Assembly: GCF_000209165.1 (NCBI RefSeq)
Contig: NC_009045.1
Coordinates: 310,001 to 374,000, forward strand
Length of the DNA stretch: 64,000 nucleotides
Reading direction: 5' to 3'
Origin: Scheffersomyces stipitis CBS 6054
Taxonomy: Eukaryota; Ascomycota; Pichiomycetes; Serinales; Debaryomycetaceae
Under the pieces are notes generated by a model. It saw only the letters and a list, made by a program, of their open reading frames with translations. It was not told where the DNA came from and did not search any database. Positions 28,642-37,954 of the stretch are shown here, piece after piece. The translations under genes and the position numbers were made by a program. How positions within the stretch are numbered: position 1 is the stretch's first letter; each line of letters starts with the position of its first letter.

Positions 28642-28761
28642 TTAGAATCTGTTGTTGGACTTAGCCTTTTCCTTCAACTTCTTGTGAACCAAGACAGCAG
28701 TGACGGCACAGAAGGCCAAGAAGATAAGGACAAAGACAAGAATAACACCTGGTGGCAACAT
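28642..28761 (-). CDS. PMP1: Pmp1/Pmp2-like proteolipid of the plasma-membrane H+-ATPase
   Basis: This is a 39-codon gene. The protein begins MLPPGVILVFVLIFLAF, continues as one membrane helix to about residue 25, and ends with a basic tail of alternating Lys and polar residues closing in Asn-Arg-Phe. S. cerevisiae Pmp1 and Pmp2 (40 and 43 residues) share the core LPGGVILVF at the start, one helix, a basic cytosolic tail and a final Arg-Phe. They bind and stimulate the ATPase Pma1 at the plasma membrane. A TTTATAAA box lies 77-84 bp upstream, and the leader is an uninterrupted pyrimidine-rich stretch on the coding strand, as in highly expressed yeast genes. It stands alone in a gene-poor stretch. 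Confidence 0.82.
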   Translation of the reverse strand: MLPPGVILVFVLIFLAFCAVTAVLVHKKLKEKAKSNNRF

Positions 28762-31146
28762 TATAGATCAATTGAGGAAGGTTTTCTTTGATGAGAAGAA
28801 AAGAAAAATCCAAGAGAAAAAAGAAGAAAGAAGAGTCTTTATAAATTTCCAAATTTTCCCACTGGACAATCCAAATTGTATTTATATTGAAAGTCGCTGG
28901 ATTTGGCTGGAGTGAAAAAAATTTAAATGCTGCTTATGTATGTAAATATGTGGACTGTATGCGGGTCACTGGAGCTACTGCTAGTGCACGGTGCGACATT
29001 TCTCTGCGTGGGCACTTTCGGACAATCCGGGGGAGACATTTTCCTGACATATCCACAATGGTAATTACCGCATCCTTGACTTCTCAGCCAATGAAATGCT
29101 GCGGGACCTTTTCAGCCTTTATTCCTTCTTTATAACCGTACAGAAAACAGAAACTAAGTCCGGCCATCGCCCATGAGAAACTGGCCGAACGGCGGATGGA
29201 AAATGTCGGAGTCGTGTTGGCAGAAGAAGCACACGAATTTTCTCTGCCTCTGTACATTTCCAACGTCGCTCGTATGCCTTGGGCCCGAGCCACTTTACAG
29301 AGTAGGCATCCCCATTGAATTTAATTTCGTAAATTCTCTACGCTGCTTGGCCAGTGATGGAAGTGTCACCTGCTTAGAATTGTAGCCAGACTTGCTGGAA
29401 CACTACCAGAAAAATATAGAAAAATTCTACTATCATGACTTCGCTATGTGCCCGGACCGAAACGTCACCATCCGAGTCAGGCACATGTAGCGGATCGAGA
29501 ATTTCCATTGTTCCTCCAACCTTGACATCATCCAATTGGGGCCATATTTTCGCTCGCTTTATAATACCTCAGGCCAAGAGAACTGTGATAGCGATTGGCG
29601 GATGTCACCAGGTAGTGTTGGAAACTTTCTGTTTCTCCAACTTCCTTCTAGCCACATCGTTAAAAATCTCTCTTTCGGTTGATTACCGTGGAAATGTCTC
29701 AGCTGCTCTAATCTGCTTCAACATCTCTTCTCCATATAAATGTCTCACTTCGTCATCCTGGTTTTGTACTCTATAGCTCTTCCTGCTGCTCTCGTTTCAA
29801 TATCTGACCTGCTTGCGATTGCCAATCGGCTGCTACATGGAAGTCTACTCTCGGGAATAAAACCAGAACTCAGTGCTCGGTTATTCCAACCGGGGTCCTG
29901 GAACCCTTTACTATTTCAATTACCTCTACCGGTATATTGTAGTTTTTTCACCTCTGCAACCATGTAAAAGCGTACAAGATGAAGTGATAATCTACTCATA
30001 GCGAAAAGTTCAATTTAGAAAAACCACAAAAGAAACATTCTGGTTTCTGATTCAAGCCTCGTATCTTCCCTGCTGCTGTCTGTTTATCCCGGTAAGCGCA
30101 AGCCGTCGCAATCTATCACACGCTTTCTTCATATCCTTTAATCCCAGAGCTTGATGTGCCGACCTTCAGTTTCAAACCGACGTAGCTCGAATTAGCCGAT
30201 TTAACCGCAGCCCTCGGTTTTACCATGTTTTCTTCTATTTCCGGCCGTTGTTGCATTGACACATATGTAGGTCCATCATAATAGGCTGCATCCTCTGATA
30301 CTAACAAGATTGCACGTGATGTGCTTGTTCCTACTTGATTAAGTAAATTCCTTTCCCAAAATGGAGATCATCCAGCAACATGCACTACCAGATGTCGGAT
30401 CAAGCCACTTTTCAGCTCAATTAGGACTACAGATACCACACCTATAAAAATAGTTCGCTACTATTTTCACATCCACAATAGAATTAGGGTGCAAAATCGG
30501 GCAGAATGGGCTTGTACCTACTGCAAAAATGGCTGGCAAATACACGAAAACTAGTAAAAAGGTAATAATACACTATGATATCTCATTAATCGTAAGAAAG
30601 TAGCTATGGTGGTATATACAGTGGATATTTGATAAGTTAACGTTCGTAGGAATTCCACGACTCAAAGAAGAGTTGAACAGCAATCTTGTTCTTGTTATCA
30701 GCGATTCGGAGGCAACTGGGCCCCAATAAAAGCAAATGTCGCAGATGTGCGGTGAAATTGTGAGAAGTTGATAAAGGGTTCAATGAACCAAACTAAATGT
30801 CGTTTTTCAATGTGTAAAGTCAATGATGTTGTAGGGAGATTAAGTGCTGTGGATGCCAGCCGGTCAATGGAGGCTCCGGGTGTCCCTCTAATCAATTATA
30901 GTCACTATTGAAACATTGTAGTTGTAAAAATGTAAAATGCGCCAAAAAGTATATATAGAACTTTTGCAAGTCTCGATATACCTTTGAACCATCGAAAACA
31001 GGACTGGAAGTTGATACGTTTTCTTTTCATCACTACCATGTCCTGTTTGGAGTTACGCTTGTGCTTGGTTGGTACAAAATAGAGTTTGATGCTGTTGAGG
31101 ACTTAGGGTTAACGGCTATGAATGGTCTGTGCTGGGATGCACTACT
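28762..31146. other. 2.4 kb gene-poor region with orphan TATA boxes
   Basis: The left end is the PMP1-like promoter and the right end is the 3' side of MIP1. Within it are TATA-like boxes with no obvious gene: TATAAAAA near 30443 and TATATATAG near 30952. Only very short frames follow them. A 24-codon frame starts at 30529 (MAGKYTKTSKK) but matches nothing I know. A 75-codon frame at 29740-29967 has a hydrophobic start, but its TATA-like sequence touches the ATG. Non-coding transcription is possible. Confidence 0.45.
28838..28845 (-). promoter_or_regulatory. TATA box of the PMP1-like gene
   Basis: The palindromic TTTATAAA is 77-84 bp before the ATG at 28761. Confidence 0.5.
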
Positions 31147-34100
31147 TCAATCTTTTCTCGTAATGGTAACTGGTGTCGACGATGGTTTGGCTTCCTCTCG
31201 TCGTCGAAATATCTCTGGGTAAGTCACGGTGCTTTTAGCTGGTACATTTTTACTAATAGGCGGGGCCAGATGGCTGCTAGTAAGTTCTGTGTTAACAACA
31301 GTTGCCTTACTGCCAACTGCTGATGGTGACAATTTCACCAATCTTCTGATTAAATGTGACTTACCGGCTCTCGCCGGTCGTCGAAATTGTTCTCCAGCAA
31401 ATTCTGGCTCCTCCACCGATTTACCACCTGAGCGTGTAGCCTCAACCTTTAGTTGATTAGCCAACACTCTTGCACTGCTTCTAGGGAATTTGTCAGTACC
31501 ATACGTTCTCTTGTGTAAATGTGCCCTTGAACCTGCCTGTTGAGTAGTAAACTTCACATCTCGTTTTGGAAGTGAAATCGTAGTCTCTGTAGTGGATCTG
31601 TGTCTTCCGGAATTAATACTCGTAGATTGAGCAGTCTTTTCAAAGCTGCCTCCACTGGGTGATGCAGGTGTAAACTTCTGTGAAAAAGCAGTAACCAGTG
31701 GGATATATTTCTTTTTACTAGGGGACACTGTCGTTGTGTTCGATGTTCTCTTTGCAGATGATTTAACTTTGCCAAGCTTTGGCTCCAACTCTTTCGATTT
31801 GTAGTACTCCCTGCGTATACTGTCGTCAGTAGGAATATCAGACTTTATTTCTACTCGAACATCGAATTCTGGGATTTTTCTCATCCTTGGTTTTGACGTG
31901 CTGCTTTTGCTGGTTGACTTCGTATATCTCTGTGAATCGAATTGTCGTTGTGCTTCTTCAAAGTCTGAGTTCTTCTTCAGTTTGATGTATGTGCCAATGT
32001 TCTTTCTCCATTCTTCCTTGTCAATAGAGTTCTGTAATCTGATCTTAGCTATATTGGCAATTGCATTCGATTCTTCGTCGAGCTTCTTCATGACTGGAAC
32101 TCGCTTCTCATACTTGTAGTTCGAAAGCTTTAGTTTCTTAGGTGTGCTTCCATCGGTCAATATGTCTCCATTGCCACAAACTTCGAGTAGCTGGTTTATC
32201 CCAAGCGACTCGCCAACTGGGATAGCTTTGGGATTTGAAGGGGTAACACAATCCATAGACACCTCTTTTCTGAGCACATGATCAATGTCAACTTCAGAGA
32301 AAAAAGCACACGATTGTGGAACTTCCTTGATGCCGAGTTGTTCGCAGAACATGGCTCTAGTCCAGACATTACTGATCTGCAATAACAAGGCAGCTTTGTA
32401 CTTATCACTTTCTTTGACAAGATATCTGATTTCATCGTGAACAGTAATGGATAGTCTGGCATCGATCTGGTACTTGTCGATCAAATACTCCATTGAAACC
32501 ACAAGTAAATGTAAATAATCCACACCAGAGCTTTGAATTGCCCAATTGATTCTCGACGTCAAGTAGCTGTTCTTGTTTAAGTTGTCAATAGTCAATGCGG
32601 AAGTGATAGCAGCTCCTAATACCGGTGTTCTGGGATTCTTTTGGTAGGCGATGCTTTCCAAGGCATTGAACATGACAGATTCGGTTCCACCATGGTAAAG
32701 TCTCCGTTTCAAGTATTTCGATGAAGACATTTCTCCCTTAGTACGAGCATACAAAAGTTTTGCTGTTTCTTCAGCCTCCGCTTCAGACAACTTGGAATTA
32801 AACTGCTTCAAGAGTCGAGTTGCAAACTTAACACCTGCTCCATATATTCTCCCATAGTTGAAAACCTTAGCATCACCTCTAGATATCCCTAGGATTTCTG
32901 CCGTTTTTGAATGCAAGTCTGTCTTCTCGTGCTTGTCGCCTTCCAAATTCATCCATCCAAGAGCTGTGCCTCCATGGATCTTAAACATGGAATCCCCTAC
33001 AAGGGAAGCAATCCATAATTCCTCCGAATCTACATCGGCGCCTACGAAACAGTACCCTGGTGGAGCTTCTATCAACGACTTCAACTCCGAACCTATACGG
33101 TTCTTTTTGGCGTTCGAAGCAGTGAGCCATGTGTTTTCTGTAGCTCTTCTAGTAATTGTACCCATAGTACAAAGTCTAGGCAAGATAATTCCCATGTTTG
33201 TAGCATCCTTAGCTTCTTTCTTGGAATCAAAGAACTTATTCTTCTCGCCGCTCTTGTCATTGTAAACAACGAACTGTTCAGAAATCCTCGTTCTGTTACC
33301 CATCCAATACGAAGCAGCAGAATTCAATGATAAAATCTCCTGAGCATAGTTGTACTCAGAAGTAAGTGTACCATCTTCAAAATAACGCAAATAGCTCTTT
33401 GACATAATCTGAGTACATCTCTTCTTAGCTCCATCTGGGTGTGGAACTTTGAACAACTCAAAGCTGTTGCCATTATCGCGTAGTTCTGGGAGTAGTAAAT
33501 CTAGATCCTTCTGATTTAATTGGGCTCTAATGTAGTTCTGAGTTTCAAGTTTTGTGAAAATTTCTTCGTCAAAAGGTACCTTGAAACACCAGCCCTGAGA
33601 ATCTGTCCATATCAATGGATAACCTTCCCATTTGAGTCGCAAAAGCAAAGGCGTAATACGAGTACGAACAGTCAAGTTCATCTCCCTCTGTTTGGTGGCG
33701 CCATCGGTCGTTTTGAAGAGTTCACGGTACCATTCTGGATAGCCTGTCATGAATGCCTGTTTGGCTGTCGGTGTTCCGTCTTTCTTTAATCTAGGCTCTT
33801 TGATAGTCCAATTCAACTGTCTTAACCAGGGATCGTCATCCAAGTTTGGTTTCAACTTCGGATCATTTTTCTCGATATACTGAATGAGTTCAATAGCACG
33901 AGTTCTCAAGTTTGCTGAAACTTGACCTCTATTATCCTGGTAGATTTCTTCTGCTGTAGAAATGTAGTTGTCCCATTTCGTGGTAGTCGGAAGGATCAAC
34001 GTTCCCAAGTGTCTTAAAGCAGCGAATGAAACAGGATGTGGAACCTTTTCTAGAAACTCAGGAAAGAGCTTCTTTGTGACTGCAAAAGTTGCATCTACAT

Positions 34101-35295
34101 CGGAAGCACAGTAGTTCATCAAATCGTTGAAGTTACTTATGACATCCATGGGATTTTCAGAGGAAAAGAAGTCTCGTTGCGATTTGTCTAATTTAACATT
34201 GCAATGAAAATCTAAAACATTAGCCAACGAGTTGGGAGCACCATGATCTAGCCATGGATCATCTACAAGGTCACTGGCCAATTCCTTGGATATTTCTTCA
34301 CCGAACCCTGCCAATTCTGTCTTCGCAATTTCTTCTTCGTACTCTTCCAGGAATTCTAACTGGTTCTTGCTCTTCCTGTGCTGTTGCCATTTTGGTCTTT
34401 GTTGTGAGCAAATTCCGCTGATAGCAACGTGGAGAGCCATTCCGTCAAGGAAAAACGCTTGTGACTGTCTGATGTTGTACTCTTCTAGGATTCTCGATCG
34501 ATCATAGCTAACGTTGAATCCAACGAGCAATTTGGGCTTTTTCAAGCTGTTGAAAGGAATTAGATGTTCCCAGTCGCTGTATGAGGGATCCTGGGCATAG
34601 TTTGTTAAGAATGGCGAAACCCAACCGTACCAAGCTTCCGTTGAAACACAAGTGGCTAGCACGGAATAACTGGACCTCTTGTATAGTACCTCTACATCAA
34701 ACACAAGCTCATCTTCCAAAGGATACGGCACCAGTTCAGGCTCCTTATCAGGAGTATATCGGTACCAGCCTGGTTCGAATAACCAGTTTTCAGGTCTTGG
34801 AGGAAGTTCTTGTGAAAAAAGCTTATTCGCCATAGTTAAATATGGCTCGGCGCTACGCTTGCCTATCTTGTAGAAATGCTCATCCAAGGTTTTTCCCACT
34901 AATGATGGGAAGTTGTTGATATCTATAGGTTCCACTACATTGGTCTTTTTGTCGAGCAAATCGTTGTGTTTCAAATGCAGTTTGGCTATCTTCAAAAGCT
35001 CAGGCTCTTCTGGCTTCAAGTATGCATCCACAGGTTCAGAGGGAAAGATTTTCTTGTGAAGCCCTTCTGAAAGATACTGGATCCCCACCTGGTTAACACG
35101 GGGAGCTTCGTGGTATTCCAATGATGTGTGGTTATGTCGTATAGAAAAGAATGTTGCTGTGTGACTGCGGCTACATCGATAGGTGCCAATATATGAATTT
35201 GAATATGAATTTGATAGATTGTATGATGAAAAACTTGTTCTGGCTGGAAGCAGCCTTCGTAGCACTGACATTCGTATAGTTCTAGACATGTCCAT
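31147..35295 (-). CDS. MIP1: Mip1, mitochondrial DNA polymerase gamma
   Basis: This 1382-residue family A polymerase replicates mitochondrial DNA. The frame continues three codons to a TTG, so the ATG at 35295 is taken as the start; the first 60 residues are rich in Arg, Ser and Thr, fitting a mitochondrial presequence. The 3'-5' exonuclease motifs are VFDVEVLYKR (about 200), VGFNVSYDRS (about 260) and YCASDVDATFA (about 397). Polymerase motifs are A, VGADVDSEELWIAS (about 752); B, RGDAKVFNYGRIYGAG (about 808); and C, VHDEIRYLV (about 954). WAIQSSGVDYLHLL is near-identical to yeast Mip1. After the conserved core ends (about 1040) there is a 340-residue Lys/Ser/Thr-rich tail with low conservation, comparable in position to the roughly 280-residue fungal-specific extension of S. 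cerevisiae Mip1 (1254 residues). Confidence 0.96.
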   Translation of the reverse strand: MDMSRTIRMSVLRRLLPARTSFSSYNLSNSYSNSYIGTYRCSRSHTATFFSIRHNHTSLEYHEAPRVNQVGIQYLSEGLHKKIFPSEPVDAYLKPEEPELLKIAKLHLKHNDLLDKKTNVVEPIDINNFPSLVGKTLDEHFYKIGKRSAEPYLTMANKLFSQELPPRPENWLFEPGWYRYTPDKEPELVPYPLEDELVFDVEVLYKRSSYSVLATCVSTEAWYGWVSPFLTNYAQDPSYSDWEHLIPFNSLKKPKLLVGFNVSYDRSRILEEYNIRQSQAFFLDGMALHVAISGICSQQRPKWQQHRKSKNQLEFLEEYEEEIAKTELAGFGEEISKELASDLVDDPWLDHGAPNSLANVLDFHCNVKLDKSQRDFFSSENPMDVISNFNDLMNYCASDVDATFAVTKKLFPEFLEKVPHPVSFAALRHLGTLILPTTTKWDNYISTAEEIYQDNRGQVSANLRTRAIELIQYIEKNDPKLKPNLDDDPWLRQLNWTIKEPRLKKDGTPTAKQAFMTGYPEWYRELFKTTDGATKQREMNLTVRTRITPLLLRLKWEGYPLIWTDSQGWCFKVPFDEEIFTKLETQNYIRAQLNQKDLDLLLPELRDNGNSFELFKVPHPDGAKKRCTQIMSKSYLRYFEDGTLTSEYNYAQEILSLNSAASYWMGNRTRISEQFVVYNDKSGEKNKFFDSKKEAKDATNMGIILPRLCTMGTITRRATENTWLTASNAKKNRIGSELKSLIEAPPGYCFVGADVDSEELWIASLVGDSMFKIHGGTALGWMNLEGDKHEKTDLHSKTAEILGISRGDAKVFNYGRIYGAGVKFATRLLKQFNSKLSEAEAEETAKLLYARTKGEMSSSKYLKRRLYHGGTESVMFNALESIAYQKNPRTPVLGAAITSALTIDNLNKNSYLTSRINWAIQSSGVDYLHLLVVSMEYLIDKYQIDARLSITVHDEIRYLVKESDKYKAALLLQISNVWTRAMFCEQLGIKEVPQSCAFFSEVDIDHVLRKEVSMDCVTPSNPKAIPVGESLGINQLLEVCGNGDILTDGSTPKKLKLSNYKYEKRVPVMKKLDEESNAIANIAKIRLQNSIDKEEWRKNIGTYIKLKKNSDFEEAQRQFDSQRYTKSTSKSSTSKPRMRKIPEFDVRVEIKSDIPTDDSIRREYYKSKELEPKLGKVKSSAKRTSNTTTVSPSKKKYIPLVTAFSQKFTPASPSGGSFEKTAQSTSINSGRHRSTTETTISLPKRDVKFTTQQAGSRAHLHKRTYGTDKFPRSSARVLANQLKVEATRSGGKSVEEPEFAGEQFRRPARAGKSHLIRRLVKLSPSAVGSKATVVNTELTSSHLAPPISKNVPAKSTVTYPEIFRRREEAKPSSTPVTITRKD

Positions 35296-36503
35296 ATGCT
35301 TCAATCTAGATATTTATATTGTTCTAATTGTAAACTAGCTTTGCTGCGCTAGTATCGTATGGTTATGATTCGATATTTCAATGCGATATTTGGGTATGCT
35401 ATGAACAAGAGTCGCCACGATGGTAGAATAAGTAGGAAGGAAAAATTTGTAGATAATGAGTACGAAGACAAGAATCTACCCCTAAACGTGACACTTTAAT
35501 CTCTACAGCTTCATATGGCTAAAGCAGCTAATTAGATTAACAGATTTGGTAAACAGACTAAACTTCTTTACTATGATGGGAGACTGTATATTGTGTGCAC
35601 GTGACCTGATTCGTTGATTTTGTTACTGTTCTGGGTTCAATGGGGTGCATTCTGGAACACATCTGGGTTTCGATAGGGAACGCCGCTATTCCAGGCGGAG
35701 GCAACCAGCCAGCAGGATGACCTTTCACAAGATCTACGGGCCCAATACGGCAAGTGGTGTTTTGGTTTTTGAATGTTGTGTGCAGAATATTGACATTGAA
35801 ATTTAGAGAGGAATTGAAAAGTTCGAGTTCGATTTCCAGAGAAATGAGGCGTGTGCAGGATCTTGTGTCACATAGTTAAGAATTGTAATTGGGAGAGAAC
35901 GAAGAGCTGAGAATATGATAGTGCTGGTGATATTGGTGTGATTAGAGTACGGAATTGGAGTTCGAGAAACTTCAATCCATACCAAGTGCCAGGCTACAGA
36001 TTTGAGCCTTCTCAGTGCCATGTAGCTCAACACTGTACGACTCCATTCTATGCTACTTGATGCTGGAGCAAAGTCTTCTTGTGTCACGTGATCTATATAG
36101 CGTGAGCCTCCTTATCAGGAAAGATCAAAACACCCTGCACAATCCAACATAAACAAACTTGACAAACCACAACAAAGGATTAATTTCAGGTTTTGTCTTT
36201 CACTGAACATCCTGGTGATCGTCTGTATGCTGATACAGTGTGCAGAGCTATAAAAACAAAACCATTTGGAATCGAACGGTGATTTGTTTATAGATAGACA
36301 ATTGTTGAGAATTGATTATTTATAACTGCTACTCAATACGTGAATTGCAATAGAATAATTGATAATTGATTGACTATTGAGTTCATATTGCTAACTCTGT
36401 AGACAGCCACCAAATTACTATTAAGAATTGATCATTGCAATTGTTAATTGATATCACAATTATCACTGAATTAGTTATTTTCACTTCTTCATAACTTACG
36501 AAA
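35296..36503. promoter_or_regulatory. Divergent promoter between MIP1 and the SAP-like membrane protein gene
   Basis: 1.2 kb region with TCACGTGA at 36084-36091 (a Cbf1/Tye7-type palindromic E-box) and GCACGTGA at 35597-35604. The last 250 bp before 36504 are very AT-rich, with repeated ATTGATTA/AATTGAT words. No supported gene is visible. Confidence 0.5.
36084..36091. promoter_or_regulatory. Palindromic E-box TCACGTGA
   Basis: Perfect TCACGTGA, the preferred site of Cbf1-type bHLH factors, 413 bp before the ATG at 36504. CACGTG itself is not over-represented in this window, so the functional call is tentative. Confidence 0.3.
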
Positions 36504-37517
36504 ATGGCCGAATACTCCAACTTAAAGAAAGCCGACTTGGTCTCCGTGCTCAAGAAACTCGGTGTCCACACTGTCTCCAAAGACACCAAGAAGGTGTTGG
36601 TAGACAAGGTCGAGAAGTACATTGATGAGACACCAAATGGATCCTCCATTGTCTCCGGTCTCGTTGAAGCACAGATTGACGAAGAAGATGAAAACGAAGC
36701 CATTGACGAGACTACTTTGAACGAAGAAGCCGACGATGACGAAGATGACGATGCAGCTGAAGTCATCCCTACAGCTACTGAATCTGAAGCTGCTGACGAA
36801 GATGACAAGGACTATGAGGCTCCTCCTCCTCTCAGTTTGAAGGAATGGATCGCTGACCCTTTGATCGAGCAATGGGAAAATGTCTTGAGCAAAGTCTACG
36901 AGTTCACCGACTCCGTGGGTATCACTGTGTTGGAATACTCTGACGACTTGAGAGAAAAGTTGTCTAAGTCGATCACCTTGAACTACCTCGAGGTGTTGGT
37001 TGAATTCTTCATCTTCATCTATACAACTGTGCCTCTCGTTGCTCTCAAGGATAACGGTGCCAATCTTCAGCTTTTCAAGGATAATATTCCTTTCTTAGCT
37101 GAATCCACCATTCTTCTTCCAGACTTCACCGCTCTTCTTGCTCACAGCGCCTTGTCTATCTTCTTTGTGTGGTTTATCTTGGCTGTCTTGTTCCCATTGA
37201 CAGTATCGTACTTTGTCAACTTTACCAGAAGGGTTCTTATCTTTGACAACAACGAAGGGGCTGTCGCTAGAATCTACTCTTACGATCCTTTCACCTTCGC
37301 TTTGAGTAAGCTTGTAGTCTTCTACCTCGTCTCGCACAACTTGGCTCCATTCCTTACCTTGTCTAAGGGTTCTTGTTTCCCTGCTTCAGTGTATAACTTT
37401 GTTGTTGTACAGCTTGGTTACTACTTGAAGTTCAACGCCGTCTTGGGCCCACTTCCATGGATCCTCGGCGCTTCTAACATCTTGATTTCCATCTACTCTC
37501 AATTCGAGGAATTTTAG
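36504..37517 (+). CDS. SAP/HeH-like domain joined to a multi-spanning membrane domain
   Basis: This 337-residue product is one I cannot name. Residues 5-40 (LKKADLVSVLKKLGV, then KVLVDKVEKYI) look like a SAP/HeH/LEM-type helix-extension-helix fold, found in DNA-binding and inner-nuclear-membrane proteins. A strongly acidic linker follows (about 50-115, runs of Asp and Glu). The second half has about four or five hydrophobic segments: about 165-187, 208-243, 262-285 and 300-330. There is no N-terminal signal peptide. The layout recalls Heh1/Src1 in having a small helical head on a membrane anchor, but the membrane part is different. Nuclear envelope or ER location is inference. It is divergent from MIP1. 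Confidence 0.7.
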   Translation: MAEYSNLKKADLVSVLKKLGVHTVSKDTKKVLVDKVEKYIDETPNGSSIVSGLVEAQIDEEDENEAIDETTLNEEADDDEDDDAAEVIPTATESEAADEDDKDYEAPPPLSLKEWIADPLIEQWENVLSKVYEFTDSVGITVLEYSDDLREKLSKSITLNYLEVLVEFFIFIYTTVPLVALKDNGANLQLFKDNIPFLAESTILLPDFTALLAHSALSIFFVWFILAVLFPLTVSYFVNFTRRVLIFDNNEGAVARIYSYDPFTFALSKLVVFYLVSHNLAPFLTLSKGSCFPASVYNFVVVQLGYYLKFNAVLGPLPWILGASNILISIYSQFEEF

Positions 37518-37954
37518 ACTCGCTTGAGAACAATGATGCAATGACGTTTCATCGCAGGATATCCATGCGAACTATCGACTCGAATAGTTCCGTTTCATTT
37601 CTTCAACCTTCTTCTGCTGTGTTATTTACAATTTTTATAATGCCTGGACGATATCGAAATTGACGCTTCGTTCGAGTTTTATTTTTGTTTTGTTGTTCTG
37701 GCTACCCTCTTTTTGTTTTAGTCAAGATCGTATTTGTATCCTAGTTGTTATGTATTGATTGATTTGATGTACTTGAATAAGACAACATCTTAGTAGTTGT
37801 ATACATATGCTAATAAAATGCTCAATAAATTATGACTACTATATATTCTTTGGTAGATGATTCTTCTTATATTGCAATATAATCTGTGATCACACATTCT
37901 CTTTCATTATATATTCTGTTCACAGCAAAATTCATTATTACTCCCTTTTCATAA
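37518..37954. other. Convergent 3' spacer
   Basis: AT-rich region of 437 bp between two convergent genes. It presumably holds both poly(A) sites. Nothing else is visible. Confidence 0.5.

Noticed and set aside
29740..29967. 75-codon frame with hydrophobic N-terminus
   Set aside because: The TATA-like sequence directly abuts the ATG, and composition gives no support.
34772..34784. GGTTCGAATAACC resembling a tRNA B box
   Set aside because: It lies inside the MIP1 coding sequence, with no A box or cloverleaf around it. I found no convincing tRNA elsewhere.
35803..36087. 94-codon minus-strand frame in the MIP1 upstream region
   Set aside because: It starts at GTG rather than ATG and shows no recognisable features; it also overlaps an E-box in the divergent promoter.
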